Shown: piece by piece, positions 47,301 through 59,334 of the stretch | How positions within the stretch are numbered: the stretch's first letter is position 1 | How the letters are laid out: each line of letters starts with the position of its first letter | Assembly (NCBI GenBank): GCA_020091685.1 | Contig: CM034592.1 | Location: forward strand, 35,936,350-36,000,349 | Origin: Lutjanus erythropterus | Taxonomy: Eukaryota > Chordata > Actinopteri > Lutjaniformes > Lutjanidae | Reading direction: 5' to 3' | Length of the DNA stretch: 64,000 nt | The notes under the pieces: generated by a model | Databases searched by the model: none | Told to the model about the DNA's origin: nothing | Seen by the model: only the letters and a program-made list of their open reading frames with translations | Translations under genes and position numbers: made by a program

Positions 47301-50300
47301 TCTTGTTAAGACATTCCTGATTGACTTACTTAAAGGGACAGTTCACCCAAAATTCAAAAGTAGCATACACATGTTTTCCTCATCTGTACTGCTATTTATC
47401 CATCTAGATTGTTTTGGTGTGAGTTGACAAGTTTTGAAGATATCAGCCGTCAAGATACCTGCCTTCTCTCCAATACAATGGACTAGACGGCACTTGGCTT
47501 GTGATGCCTAAAATGCCAGACTCAGTTCCTCAAGATAATCCACAGAACATATCAGCAGTTTTATGTAGAAGCTATTTTCTTTCTACTGTCCGCTAACTGT
47601 ATCATGGTGTGGAAGGAAGGATGCATTTCAAGTTCACACTCTCTATCACTATCTTAAAGTTTAGTTCACAGAGATTAAAGATAGAGTCTGTAGAATTTCT
47701 CTGAGCCGTCTGTAAAAGCACCAGAAAGATACCAGGATGTCAAATACAGACGCTTTGGGTTGGTGAGGCATCCTGGACACAGGAAATACAGGCAGAGGGC
47801 AAGTTCTCTGCAGTGGAGATTGAAATGATGTTACACTGTTTTTAACAAAATTATTGCATATTATACCTTTTAAAATAAACAAGTTCATCTTCATTTCTTT
47901 TTTTAAATTTATTTATTTAATTTTAAGTAGAACCTCCTCCCACCAGGGACACTGGAGTCTATATTATGACATCATACTAAATGACGCACCATATTCATGT
48001 TTTGCAGACAGCATACTTGAACACCAACATACTGTTAAAATTTCTATTAAAAAACTGGGAATTTGGAAATTCCAACTTTCCAGTTCAAATGAAATGCACT
48101 ATAATACAGAATTGCAGAGATGAAGAGGAAGACAAGAGAGAGGAGACAACGGATCTGTCTGTCTGTTTCTCACTGTAACAGAGACTCCAGTCTGCAGTGT
48201 GCATGATGAACATTTCTGTCCATATTCACACACAGTCTCTCTCTCTCTCTCTCTCTCTCTTTGTTTGTGCTGCAAGTCTGCATCACTTTTTTTTATTAGT
48301 TGAAAAAGATGTTGTTAACTCCTTCAGGCGTGAACAACGCTCATGTGCATGTTCATTAGTTGCAAACTGTTCAGTGCACCGTTCAGAAAAAAACATGAGC
48401 ACATTGAATGACTGATGCTCTTTTAACCCTTTCTTGCACAACACTGCTCATAACAGGATTGCATATACACTTAAATGGCATCCTCCTTGGCTGAGCTGTA
48501 ACCTCTCATCCATGAGTAGATGCATGCTTCCCTCTGCATGGTAATTTGTTTGAAATATGTTTTTCAAATGGCACCCTGAGCCCCACAAGCTGAATGTCAT
48601 CTAGTTCCAGTCTGTTGGAGAGAAGGCAGACATCTCTATGGCCGATATCTCACACCAAAAACATGGATGAATAGTGCTACAGGTAAGAGGAAAAATATGC
48701 ATTTTTAATTTGGGGCTGAACTGTCCCTTTAAGGTTTCAGCTGTACTTCCAAATCCCAACTTACATGGCATAAACAAGTCATTAAACTCCATCATGACCT
48801 GTACTTTATTTTGGTATATGCTCATTACTGCACAAATAATGACATCACACAGCTTGAGTGCATCATTTGCTTGACAGGCTGTTTGGTCGTGATGTGAGAT
48901 TTATGAAGTTATATGGAATGAAATCCACAAATGAGGCTTTATTTTGTCCCATGTTGACAATTTCCTCAGCATAATATTGTAACCATGCAGTTTATATGCT
49001 CACAAGATGTTTTATTGCATGCACAATGTCAGCTAGTACACTCATTATCAGTACATCTACATGCAAGCAAAGCTCAGAGAGTCTTTGAAGTGACACTACC
49101 GAGAATTCCCTTTTCAGTTTTCCAAGAAAAGGTTTATGGTCATGTGACATACCGAGCCAAGTTAAAGAAGGAGAAAGGAAATGATCCCTTAAATAAACTG
49201 ACTAGCACAGATAAGTAAACACATCCAAAAAAGGTAATAGCTCTGGCAGTGGCGTTCTCACATTGTTCGTTATGGCCTGCTGAGGCTGGGAGGTTTATAC
49301 GGTCTTTGATGATAGATTTTTAAGAGGCAGGAAGGCAGAACAACAGCTAAACAATAAAAAGTCACAGTCCCTTAAAAAGATGAGGAAATGTAAAACAACC
49401 AGGTACTACACAGTGGCTGCCTACTGCTCTTAATACTAGGATGGATTAAATGCAGAGAATGAGAATGACTATAATTGTACTCTGTATGACTTTATGTATT
49501 ATATATGTAAATGCATATTATATAGATTACCCTTGATTACATTATAATCATTTAGTGACTTACAATATAAGTGCATGCAAACCTGATGAGAACGAGAGGT
49601 AGGTGTTTTCAAAATTGGAAATCTATTGCTCTCAAACAAACATCTAAAAGTCTGTTCAGTGCAACAATACAAGGGCTCAGTTTATTTTGGCAACACTAGT
49701 GACGAGGCTCTGGGGATAGCAATGCCCAGACTGAAATATCACAACAATTATTTGATGGATTGCCATTAAATTTTGTACAGACATTCGAGGTCCCCAGACA
49801 ATGAATCTGAATGACTAATGTCATAGTCTGACTTTTTCCTGTTTCCTCTTTGCACCACTATGAGGTTGGCACTTGTGGTTTAGAATGAAATAGCTCAAAA
49901 ACTATTGGCTGGATGAAGCCATGAAGTTTGATGCAGTCAATCTTGTTTCCCTAAAGATGAATGGTCATAACTTTGGTAATTTCCTGGCTTTTTATTTGGC
50001 ACCATCATCATTATTATGGTCAGTGCTTCGGTTTATGACCAGACACCTGCACAACTAATGACTTGTCCATAAACTTTAGCTGTACTTTTTAATACCATGC
50101 TGGCATTGTCATTGTGAGCATGTTAGCATGCAGATGTTAGAATGCTAACTCAAAGCACTACTGTGCCAAGGCAGTCCTGTCTGATGCCAAAGTGTGTAAT
50201 AGACCCACCAAGCCACTAGAGCGATGTTTCCCAAACTTATTTTCTGGGGACACACTTTTTGAAAATGACAGTTCACCATAGGCCTTATCAATTAACTCTG

Positions 50301-53300
50301 GGAAGAGATCATTTGTGCATAAATGAGTGGCCATTTTTACTGTCATTTCTGCATCGCATTATAATATTTTGACATGTGTTATTGAAAACATATGCATAAA
50401 TGATATATAAATGCATTTAGTCTGCGTTAACATGCCATTTTATTGTTTTTATTTCATCTCACCAGGAAAACACTATAGGACATTTTCTACTTCATAAGTG
50501 AGACAAAACAAGTGCATTTAGGTGGAATTAACAGACTCTCATTATTTTATTTTTTTTATATACTATATTTTAAATGCTTTATAAAAGGTGCAATGCAGTC
50601 TCATATATTTTAGGAACCCAAATAAACTCTCCTGACCCAGTCTCTGGGATTGACTGCACTAGAAGATACCGTGTCAGTGCTAAGTTTTGCCTCACCGAGG
50701 GTGTGAAAATTACCCAAATGTATGAAGGTACAGTAAAAGCAGGGTGCAATAATGATGTGAACAAAGGGTGAACAAAGTTGTTTTAAGGAGGTACTTATTT
50801 TAACCCAAAGCACCATGATTCCTACAAACCATGATTCCAAATAAGTTTGAATGCTGTGTCAAACATAGATGCAAAAAATGTATATCCGTTTAAACCTATT
50901 TTCGATTTAATAAAGTACAAAGATATGTTATTTAATGGTCCAACTGCAAAACTTTGTTTTTAAAAAATACCCTCATTCTGAAATTTTTGCATTCTGCTTT
51001 TATTTATGTCTTACATCACAACTTTTTGGACTCAGGGTTGTAAATCTAACCAAGTTGTTTTGGTGCCTAAACCTGACTGAAATTGTTACGGTCACCTGAA
51101 ATGTGGTTCCCAAACTTTTTCTGGTCCGTCCCCACTTCACTTCATCAGCAAACTGATGTTTATTTCCCCAACATAAACCACATATAATTTAATTTTATTT
51201 CATTCTATATCTCATTCTTAGTCATCCACACCCCTCTTGCAGTGGCTATGAGCCGCCCCAGGGAGCTTTCCCCCCAGTTTTCTAACTTGACTGTGGAATG
51301 ACAATTCGTGTCCTTTTCACGCTTACAGGCGAGACAAAACATAACACTGGCACACTGCACCAGCGCTGGCCTAAGTTCAGTCTCACAGAGACACTAGCTT
51401 TACAGTAGACTCTTAATCTTGTTTCCATAACACTTTTCAGCAACCAGGGAATTCAAAGTGCTTTACATAAAAGATAAAATGGCAGTAAGACGAGATATAA
51501 AACAGCACACGAAGTAGACAGAAATCCCAGAGTTGCAATATATCCTCTCTGAACCTGCTGAACCCATCCTCTTCATCCTTAATCTTTCGTCACATTAGTC
51601 ATAGGAAGAGCTAATGAGACTCACCATTTCAGTTTCATTTCATTCATCAGAGCTAACAATCAAAATATGCCAACTTATAAGAGGTAATTATACTGCCTGT
51701 AGCAATTACTTCATACAATACAATAGAGAAATATAAATGCACTGGTTTACTTCTAAGACAGTACATGCAGTTCCATTTAGCCTTACTGTGACAGCCACAT
51801 AAACTAAAGCAAAAAGCAGTCTGGTGACCACAGCGTCTAACTAAATACTGGAGATGACTAGTGGATTCCTCTAAAGCAGAAACAGGGCTTCAAGCTACAG
51901 ACACTATGTGTAAACACAGTGATAGGAGTCTGCTCAGACGTTTACAACATCTCTGGATCCTCACCAGACTCTGATGTAAGCTCCTCTCAGGCTGTCTCTG
52001 GACACTTGGATGTGCTTAGCAAACAGTCATTAATGATATACAGTATGCAGACTTGGGAAAAGCTCTGGTTTAGATTAAGCGACATCGCATATAAACAGAT
52101 GCTGATGGAAACGCAGGCTTCAGTGACATTTTATCCCATGTACTGTATGTGAGCGTCTCTGTCCTCCAGCCTTTTTAGATCTCATGAGGAACTTCTTGCC
52201 TGTTGACCAGCTATTCCCAAGTGGAAAATGTGAGCTTCCCGTAGGACCAGCAGAGAGATAAACATCCATAAATACAGCGTCCGAGTTCCCACAGGCCGGT
52301 CCTGAGCACTCTATCCCTCCTTCTCTCTGTTCCCTGTCATCCTGTCTTTCACCCTCTGTTTTCTCTCTCTCTCTCTCCCTCCATACTCTCTTCCTGTGTC
52401 CCTCTCTCTCTACATTTAAATCCTTCCCAAGTGGATTCTTAGTTTACATAAACAGATATGACTAACTGCTCATTACAACTTTGCCTCAGTCTCACTTACA
52501 AGTTTTGTTCCTCCGTGCTCAGGCACATCAATGTGTAATTTTGTTTCACAGTTTATGTGAGCCTTTATAAGCATGTCAAAGTGTTTTCAGAGATAAAAAC
52601 CGTTATTATCCAGCATGTCACGGTGGCCTAGGGCTCCAAGATGCATGTCATTATACCACAATGTCCCTGACACACTGTTAGGAATAAAAGCAAATGCCCC
52701 AAAAAGTAATATAAAACAGCCTAATTATAATGTAATGTAATGTTTAGACTGGGTTGAGCCAACAAAGTTTAATTTAATTTAAGATTAGTCCTAATGCAAG
52801 TTTAGCAAAACTAGGTTTAAAATGAGTAAATCCAGATTTAAAGCACTGTTGTAAATTTAAAAACTATCTTCATTTTACTAAATTTAAGTTTATTTATGTA
52901 AATTGAAATGAAATAGACTAAATTTAATATGAAGATGCTTGCTTATCCAAATCAAAATAAATAAAAAAGAAACTAAATTAAAGCACTGTGAGTCTAGTAA
53001 TTACAAAAGGGGGGAATCCATTGAAGCAGTATGGCCAAAAATACAAGAGTAAAAACAGACAGCAGCAGAGTAAGGAAAAAGAGACAGCCTGACAACAACC
53101 GGCAGACTGTTTTAACAGATCGAGTGGAGTGAAAAAAAGAGATGAAACATAAAACTCTGCCTCTTTAACTTTATTTGAAGAAATTGATTATTTTGCTCAA
53201 TCCATCTCAAAACAGCAGCCATTTTTACAGTTAATACTGGAGCAAAGTTTAAACTGGAGTTTAGGTTTAGAGTTAAGACTAAACTGAGATTTAAAGAGAG

Positions 53301-54051
53301 GTTTAGATTTAATCTTTCTTAATTTAAAGCTGCTTTTAAAAAATTGGTGAAACATAATTTAAAGTTAAAATGAATAATCAGGTTTAATAAAATCATCCTT
53401 GTTGGTACAATCCAGCCTTAAAGCTGTAGCGTACGTCTCATTCACAAAAGCATCCATGGTGCATTATTTGATTTCATACACTGATAAAATTGGGAAATGC
53501 CAACAACACCATCTGTAATTCTTTATATGATTAATTGTCCACAAAATGAATGCATCAAATGCCATCACAGCTTTACAGGAACACTTGAAGAGGCACTGAT
53601 TACACCAAACTCTGCTTTTACATCCCATTAATTGCAGCATATTTAAAAGGAAGATACTGTAATGCTGAAAACAGCTTTAGCTGCAGTCCAACAGCGGTCA
53701 TGTGTAAACAGTGTTTCCCAAAAATGGGACTCATGTTCCTTTCAAATGAGGCAGTACGAGGTCACTTATGGCTACACTTAATTTTCCATTGATCATGTAA
53801 ACGTCCAAAGATTCCATGGCAAAGCATACAAACACACAGGAATACCTCTGTGGCCTGTTACAGAGACATTATGTCAGACAACTATGTCAGCATGGCATTT
53901 CCTCTCACTAAACAGACACTGTTAATGTGAAAAGACAATCAGAGCTCACCCTCAGGCTCTTGGTGGTGGCAGTGGACGAAGTTGGAGATGAGTCAGACAG
54001 CGACTTTCTAACGCGCGGCTGATCTTTGTTGTGAGAAAGTAGAGATGACAT
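41221..54051 (-). CDS. ppp1r12b: Myosin phosphatase small subunit-like (PPP1R12B short form), 7 coding exons, 182 aa
   Basis: Related to the C-terminal part of the myosin phosphatase targeting subunit, which in the family carries the leucine zipper used for PKG and partner binding. Exons in transcript order: 54051-53950, 47229-47213, 47039-46901, 45893-45792, 45394-45344, 45251-45201, 41307-41221. Residues 1-34 are Ser/Thr-rich with [12 protein letters not shown]; 61-86 are [20 protein letters not shown] onward; 87-154 form a coiled coil ([20 protein letters not shown]); the end [20 protein letters not shown] with LSK is nearly the MYPT1/MYPT2 C-terminus. No ankyrin repeats or KVKF motif precede it here, and exon 1 has its own start, as in the PPP1R12B-derived M20/M21 small subunits (208-224 aa in human, recalled). 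Tail-to-tail order with syt2 agrees with PPP1R12B. It could instead be another PPP1R12 paralogue. The first exon and the exon 3 donor are the least certain parts. Confidence 0.82.
41796..42010 (+). repeat. REP-D copy in ppp1r12b intron 6
   Basis: TTAAAGGTATAATCTGCAAC, CACTTATGACCCACTAGAAC, GTGTGGTTGTGGCTGTGTCT; same order as 36268-36570. Confidence 0.7.
42011..43790 (-). other. ppp1r12b intron 6, unassigned part
   Basis: A/T-rich, no repeat recognised and no alternative exon seen. 43600-43720 is G/C-richer with GCCACGGCTCCGAG. Confidence 0.4.
43790..45162 (+). mobile_element. PAL-A copy with a nested hAT-like insertion
   Basis: Left GAAGGGATAGTTTGGATTAT at 43793; runs to CCTGTCCACAGCAG at 44333; resumes at about 45015 with GTACATTACTTAGCTTCCTA and ends AAACTACCCCTTTAA at 45162. 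In ppp1r12b intron 6. Confidence 0.75.
44334..45010 (+). mobile_element. hAT-like insertion (tentative)
   Basis: Starts CAGGGCCGTAGCAGGATG, the left-end form of a fish hAT element known to me from memory, and contains a 64-codon frame beginning near [17 protein letters not shown]. No complete transposase. The right end is not resolved. Confidence 0.4.
45201..45251 (-). CDS. ppp1r12b: ppp1r12b exon 6, residues 138-154
   Basis: 51 nt coding [17 protein letters not shown], equivalent to RRALERKMSEMEEEMK. Acceptor ttcttcatag, donor AAG|gtaatt. Coiled coil continues in register. Confidence 0.82.
45344..45394 (-). CDS. ppp1r12b: ppp1r12b exon 5, residues 121-137
   Basis: 51 nt coding [17 protein letters not shown], equivalent to the KQEKTSDRSSVLEMEKRE region of the human family. 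Acceptor tgttgcag, donor AAG|gtaaga. Confidence 0.82.
45792..45893 (-). CDS. ppp1r12b: ppp1r12b exon 4, coiled coil
   Basis: Codes residues 87-120, [20 protein letters not shown] then [14 protein letters not shown], a heptad-rich helix matching the PPP1R12 coiled coil. Acceptor ttgactgtag; donor CAG|gtactc is weak. Confidence 0.88.
46020..46195. repeat. REP-I end fragment
   Basis: CCTCAGCTGTACTTTGTGTT, GGTGCTAATGATCAAATATT, AGCATGTTAACAG and CAGCCTCACAGAGCCCCTAG match the 3' part of the repeat seen at 49665-50225. Confidence 0.65.
46901..47039 (-). CDS. ppp1r12b: ppp1r12b exon 3, residues 40-86, with probable GC donor
   Basis: Codes [40 protein letters not shown] and NNDYKK. The [15 protein letters not shown] stretch is typical of PPP1R12 proteins. 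Acceptor atgttttcag. Taking AAG|gcaggt as donor gives DYKK-MYEKAL in frame with exon 4, matching the family's DYKKLYE; the GT four bases further on would break the frame. Confidence 0.78.
47213..47229 (-). CDS. ppp1r12b: ppp1r12b 17-nt microexon
   Basis: Between acceptor ctttcag and donor gtaagc lie 17 nt coding HERLS plus two bases of Arg. They link exon 1 (phase 0) to exon 3, giving [13 protein letters not shown] without frame change. Both splice sites are strong, which makes a chance match less likely. Confidence 0.6.
47674..47872 (-). repeat. REP-D-like element nested in PAL-B
   Basis: Starts TTAAAGATAGAGTCTGTAG and ends ATTATACCTTTTAA, the reverse of the REP-D start TTAAAGGTATAAT. Confidence 0.5.
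48235..48261 (+). repeat. (TC)n microsatellite
   Basis: About 13 TC units. Confidence 0.95.
48733..49650 (-). other. ppp1r12b intron 1, unassigned part
   Basis: No exon or named repeat seen. Confidence 0.4.
49665..50225 (+). repeat. REP-I copy
   Basis: GGATTGCCATTAAATTTTGT, ACAGACATTCGAGGTCCCCA, CACTATGAGGTTGGCACTTG, GTGAGCATGTTAGCATGCAG and CAAAGCACTACTGTGCC follow a very common percomorph repeat in order. Confidence 0.8.
50226..52720 (-). other. ppp1r12b intron 1, unassigned part
   Basis: Fragments only: a TTCAAAGTGCTTTACATAAA word at 51450 typical of a fish LINE/SINE tail, REP-K-like TGCCTAAACCTGACTG at 51063-51078, and a CT-rich tract at 52340-52410. Confidence 0.4.
52720..53400. repeat. 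TTTAAA/TTTAG-rich palindromic region
   Basis: Left part has many GTTTAG, TTTAAAAT, AGATTTAAAGC words; right part (53220-53400) has GTTTAAACTGGAGTTTAGGTT and AAACTGAGATTTAAAG words, partly their reverse complements. Looks like a degraded long palindrome. Confidence 0.5.
53950..54051 (-). CDS. ppp1r12b: ppp1r12b short-form first exon, residues 1-34
   Basis: ATG at 54051-54049; codes [20 protein letters not shown] then [14 protein letters not shown] and ends AGG|gtgagc. The RKSLSDS segment looks like a basophilic kinase site. The in-frame sequence upstream of the ATG has no other Met, and the frame fits the 17-nt exon that follows. No similarity proof is possible here, so this exon rests on frame, donor quality and resemblance to the M20/M21 start. 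Confidence 0.65.
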
Positions 54052-54117
54052 CGCTCCCGAGCTGCTACAGTCTGCATGCAGCTGTAATGTGGTCCAAAGT
54101 ACTTCCAAAAAAGTTTT

Positions 54118-54132
54118 TTTTTATATAATAAA
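54118..54132 (-). promoter_or_regulatory. Candidate TATA box for the short ppp1r12b form
   Basis: Minus strand reads TTTTATTATATAAAA, about 70 nt before the ATG at 54051. A start site some 30 nt downstream would leave a 5' UTR of about 40 nt. This suits an internal tissue-specific promoter, but A/T-rich runs are common here. Confidence 0.35.
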
Positions 54133-54429
54133 AGTTCTCAAAACAAGAAAGCAGATGAAGAATGATGTTTTTATTATCCACTGATGTGAAATTCAGATGT
54201 GGCTGTCTCCTCAGTTAAAGTTAGAAAAGTCTAAAGTGTGATCTTCATGTGATGGTGAGACATTGAATATCTGATGAGAGTGAAAGAACTGCACAAGTGT
54301 GAGAGCTGTGGAGGAAGTGGTGGGACTGGGGAGTAGGCGGGCTGTAGTCTGTATGAGTGGACACAAGGATCTGACAGCAGTATTGTTCACAAGGGCTCTC
54401 AAGGGACTCAGAGGGTCATTCAGCAAAAA

Positions 54430-55430
54430 TGGAAAAAGTAAAGCATCATTAGTCTCAATAATGGTGCTTTTGGGGTAGTTTTAAAAGATGTAAATTTTAA
54501 AAGTTCTTATTTTAGGAAGAGAGAAGTGTGCTTAAGGTGGTGATAGTTAATTGCCTGTAAATTAAAAATAAATGTGATTTAATATACTTTTTTTCTTTTT
54601 TTGTTACAGAGGGGAAACGAGGTTCTAGGCTGCAGACGCCCTGAGAGCCTTTTCTAAGTCTGATCTAATTTGTTTTCTCTCATGTGTTTTTTGACTTCAG
54701 AGGTATTTTGACTTAAGAACAGGTGAAAAAAGTTCTGCAGGGCTCATTTTTCTAGGTAATGTTGCATTCACATGGATTCAGGCAGATGGTAAACCGGGTA
54801 TCATTTTAGTGGATGAGAGAAGGACTGTAAACTAATGTGAAGCCAGCAGAGAATACAGAATACTTTTTTGTCCTCCACGATGGAATTTATAACCGGATGT
54901 GACGTAGCCCCCTCACACAAGGAGAAAACATGGTCGATCTGCACAACAAGAAGCGAATCCTTTTAATGTAACAACACTTCAAATTAAACTTAAAATCATA
55001 CCAAGATGTTAAGAGAAAGGCTGACATATGCGAACATGAAGACAGGGTACAGAAACTGCAGTTCTCCTTTCACTATCTATGTTGGAAATGTATGAATAAC
55101 CTTATGTTCTGCAGGGAATTTAACATTAAGTTTAAATTAATCATAAAATGGAGAAATCAGCATTTTATAGCCAGATACATTGCTATTATAATTACATAAA
55201 GTAACAGACACAAAACAATTTTAATGTATTTATTTTATTCCATTCATTGTAAACAATATGACATCACCACAGCAACATAGCTTCACGTGAGTTATGTTTT
55301 GCCGTCCTGGCGTTGCATTGGATTGCTGTCTCTGTCTGCCGTCCACAGTCTGCCATCCTGCCCTCTGCCTGAATAGTAAATTATCCTGACAAGAAGTATT
55401 ATTTCACCTGCTAAAACATTTCTAACCCGC
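54430..55430. other. 5' flank of the short ppp1r12b form
   Basis: No exon seen. AACCGGATGTGACGTAGC at 54891-54908 combines an ETS-like and a CRE-like core. Confidence 0.35.
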
Positions 55431-55433
55431 TCT

Positions 55434-55700
55434 TTAAAGGGACAGTTCTGATTATTTTAAGCAGGGGTTGTATGAGGTACTTATCTATGAACGAGATGAA
55501 GAGATAAGTACATACCACGACGTTTTCCATCATTAATATCAAGACTATTACGAAAATTGAACTCCACAGTGTGGCATCAACTTTAAAGGGATGCTTTGTG
55601 TTTTCTGAAGTGTTCAGATTCGCTGAAGTCTGGTTGGTTTGGAGTGAGTGATATTTGGATCAGATTTTATTGGAAAATTTTGTCTGAGGTAAAGTGAAAA
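55434..55700 (+). repeat. PAL-A fragments (two partial left ends)
   Basis: TTTAAAGGGACAGTTCTGAT with GGGGTTGTATGAGGTACTTA at 55435-55490, and a second start CTTTAAAGGGATGC at 55581. Confidence 0.6.
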
Positions 55701-58700
55701 TATTCTAAAGCATACTGATATAGATTTTTCTTTTTTATGTGTTTTTATTTTATTTTGATACTGTGTGTAATGCACAGAGAAGTGTGCTTCGGTTGGAGAC
55801 AGTGTACTTCCCTGTGCTTTAAAAATTAGAGTGGTTTGTTGTAGAAAGGGGAAACAAGGCTGTTAAAAATGACAACTTATCAATTAAGAAAAATCTAGTA
55901 GAATGTACATCTGAAAGTGGAAGTAAAATTTAAAATACACGCAGTAGATGGAAAACACTCAGGGGTTTGTGTTGAGGTGAGATAAGACTGTATGAAAAAC
56001 AGCAGGTTGGTCAGATACACAAACGTACCATGCTGAGAGTAAAATCTGTGATCTCTCAAATTAAATCACGGAGGCTGCATGTGTTGACAGTTAAGACGAG
56101 CTTACATACCATTCTGAGTATGTTCCATGACAGAGTTGCTTTCATTATGTTAGCGCAGGTCATTTGTTTGCAGTTTATTCTCCTAAAAAGGGAATCTAAA
56201 GGAGGATAGCACTATCTGTGCGTCACTCATGTTATAAATGCTTATGGAATGTGACGAATATATTTCACAGCAAATATCTTGACACCGGATGGTTCTCACC
56301 CAAAATATTTGGTACGGGTTAAACACACATCTTGAACGATCTTGAGTGTTGGAGGGCTGACAAATGTTTGTGGTCTCAGGTGGTGATTCACTCCAGGTGC
56401 ATCATTTTGTCTCAGTTTGCTTCTAATTAATTTCAGCTCGAGTCAGAGTTGGCTGTCAGAGCAAACCTCGCCTGCACCTGCTGCAATCTAATCATAGAAT
56501 TAAAAAGGAAGATTAATTAAAAATTCAAAAATCTGTATTCTTACAGTGATACTGATGAGTGCAAGTAACGTTCTACTACTAACTTCTCCACAGTATATAT
56601 ATTTCATCTTTTTTAAGATGAATTTTTTCAGCATTTTTTTGCCTTTATAGACTTTTTTACAGTTTGTATACACTGAGGAAGTTGCGCACACAGTTTAGCA
56701 ACAGAAGTGTGGCAGCTTGTCAATGGGCGCTGCAAACACGAGCTGTTTAGATCGCGTCCTCAGTCCAGTCAACACATTTAATAGTTTGCAAACACAGATG
56801 CCTCTGATTGCTCTCAAACAGCCACAATCCTGTCGGGATTCTGTGTAACTTAAGTCGACCGGTGGAATATCGATTTTGATGTATCGAGTACACAACAACA
56901 TTTTGGTGATTTTGATGCTGGTAAGATGTTTAATTCAACGTTTGCAGCTTCATAACTCGTCTGGATGACATGGGGAGACCACTACTTCTGTTATCGAAAT
57001 GCGTGCTCCGCTTTTTGATGATGCTGGCAGTAAAAGGGTCTATAAGATAGCAGACAGGAGAAAGAGGAGAGAAGTTTATGACATGCAACAAAGGTTATCA
57101 GCTAGAATCAGGTCGGTGGCGTTGAAGCCATGTGGCACGAACCGTAACCATTTGGCCACCGAGGTACAGACTGCATCATTTTAAGGGGACAACTCACCAC
57201 TTTTTTATGAAGATGTCCAGTTAGTGCTGATAGTAAATATAGTAAATTGAAGAAATGAATTCCTGAGTGCATGTTAACATTGACCAGGAAAGTTCTACTG
57301 CAGAACCTGTTCTTGAATCCAGTTTGAAATTCTAGTCTCTGTCTGCGGGAAGCCAGGCGTGTGCTAGAAGATTATTTTTGTTACCCAATGCTATATTCTG
57401 ACTAACAAAGTAATAGGCTTGTTCTGCGCCACACCAGGAAAGTAGGCAAGACCAGGCGGCCGCAGCAGGAGGTGGTGACAGAAAGTGGCAGCAAGGTTGG
57501 ACAGTTTCCAGCAGCCTTCAGAGAATATACAGGAAGTGACAGAAATATTTTCATCCTGTTAGATCCACCTGTAGTTTGCAGCCCATGTTTGGAGAGTTAT
57601 AGCTGAAGAAATGAAGCATGCTTTCTTGATCGCTGATGAAGTTGATGCAGAAGAGATGCCCCTACTTTTCCATGATCCTTTTCATAACAGGTTGTTTTGA
57701 TAAGTGCTATAAAAATAATCTCTTATTATCAACCACAAAATATATGCTTGTTAACAGATTACACCTACATTGAACAACAATATAGCTAAAAAAAGTGTGA
57801 AATATTACAGCTTCATAGAAAAGTGGGATTTTCTGCAACATGTGGTGTATGCATATATGTATGTAAAACTAAAGATCCGATTGGAGGCAGTCAGCTCATT
57901 GATCAGGCGACAGCCAGATGTTTGCAGTCACTGGAGAGCAACTGCTGCGCCTGGCTTTAAAAACAGCGGTCGCCTTGATCTTGTCATGTTATTGTCGACC
58001 ACATGTGCTTGATGTCAGCGGAAGTCAGAATTAATTATGCACAAATGTAACTGGCATGCATTGTGATCTGTCCTGTCCTGATAAATTCAGTGAAAAACAA
58101 AATCATCATTAACTGGTTCTTTGGTCTCTGGGCTTTATTTAGCACTGTCTTTAAAACACAACCTCGAGGCAACTAAAGAGTCAGTCATTTCAAATAAACG
58201 ACATGTGGCTGCTGTTGCCATTCAATCAGTGTCGGTTCAGACAGGATGTCACAGAGGGGAACCTCTAGACTGCATATCATGAGAAGGAAGACAGATGTAG
58301 CCAGTTGTAAATAGAATTTCCCTTTTTTAGTAAAACTGCAACCAAGAAAAAAATCAAGACACTCACTGATCCCCTCTTTAGAAAAAAAAAAGTTTGGTTC
58401 TTCTGTTACTGTTGATTATTCTTCATCATTATGGTAGTAATCAGGCTCCACCTGCTGGCTGAAAATAGAAGTTTAACCTTTTCACAAAAGGGCTTGATGA
58501 CAAGAGAACAGTATGTACCAGTGGAATCATATGTAACCACATGTACACAGCATGTGCACTAGTGCAGCACCATAAATAACTTTGCAGTGAGAGGCACTCC
58601 ATGTGTACTTGTTCTTAAATTTCAAGCTATAAATACAGTCACGTTCATTTTCTCTTTCACATTGCAAAAGCAACTGTCATTTCCTGCTCTCATACTCTCT

Positions 58701-59334
58701 TTTCAGATGTAAATGGATGGAATCTGTCAATTTAATTTGAACTACTTGTTTGTTAAACATGCCAGTCATAGTAAATTTGTTGGAATTACTTTGCTTCAAC
58801 ACTTCACTCTCAGTACCCTGCTGCTGTGATGGACATGTGCAGCCATTTTCAGGTCTGACCAAGGAGCCCTGTCTTTGTACGATTTAACTTTTCTTCCAAT
58901 CCGTCCCAGTTTTTACACTGTGTATATTTTTCATAGTTAACTAACAAAAGTAATCATATATAAATGCTAGCTGTCAGGACTTAAATTTAGAAAAATTCAA
59001 GTAATTTCTAAAGAGACCATAATATGAACAGATGTAAAACCTTAGAAAAAAAGGCATTACATTTCATACCCAAGTTCCAGAAAATTCTTTTTCAGGGATG
59101 GACAGCTCACCTGACACAATCTATATGTCAGACAACCACACAATATAATAATGATAATAATAATTATAAAACAAATGATTAGCAGCTACTAGTCAAAGTA
59201 AGAGTGCTGCTTGTAAAAATGGTTCCCATTCATTTAAATAAGACTTAAAAATCACAGTCTTGTGTACTAAAGGAACGAGTGGTCAACTGCATCGATTTAC
59301 AGTCGATCAATCTACTGGAAAAGTAGTATTACAG
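55700..59334. other. Spacer without recognised gene
   Basis: Short frames only, for example 61 codons at 56999-57184 with a basic composition, not splice-supported. No ankyrin-repeat or other MYPT exon was found here. Confidence 0.4.

Larger units (their letters stand above)
47330..48732 (+). mobile_element. PAL-B copy with nested REP-D, in ppp1r12b intron 1
   Basis: Left TTAAAGGGACAGTTCACCC, right end reversed TTAAAGGGACAGTTCAGCCC: an inverted repeat of at least 15 exact bases. Interior 47400-47640 and 48600-48730 are PAL-B proper; the middle is later sequence. Confidence 0.75.

Noticed and set aside
53908-54108. Longer N-terminus of the short ppp1r12b form from 54108
   Set aside because: It would start with TTG; the first in-frame ATG is 54051.
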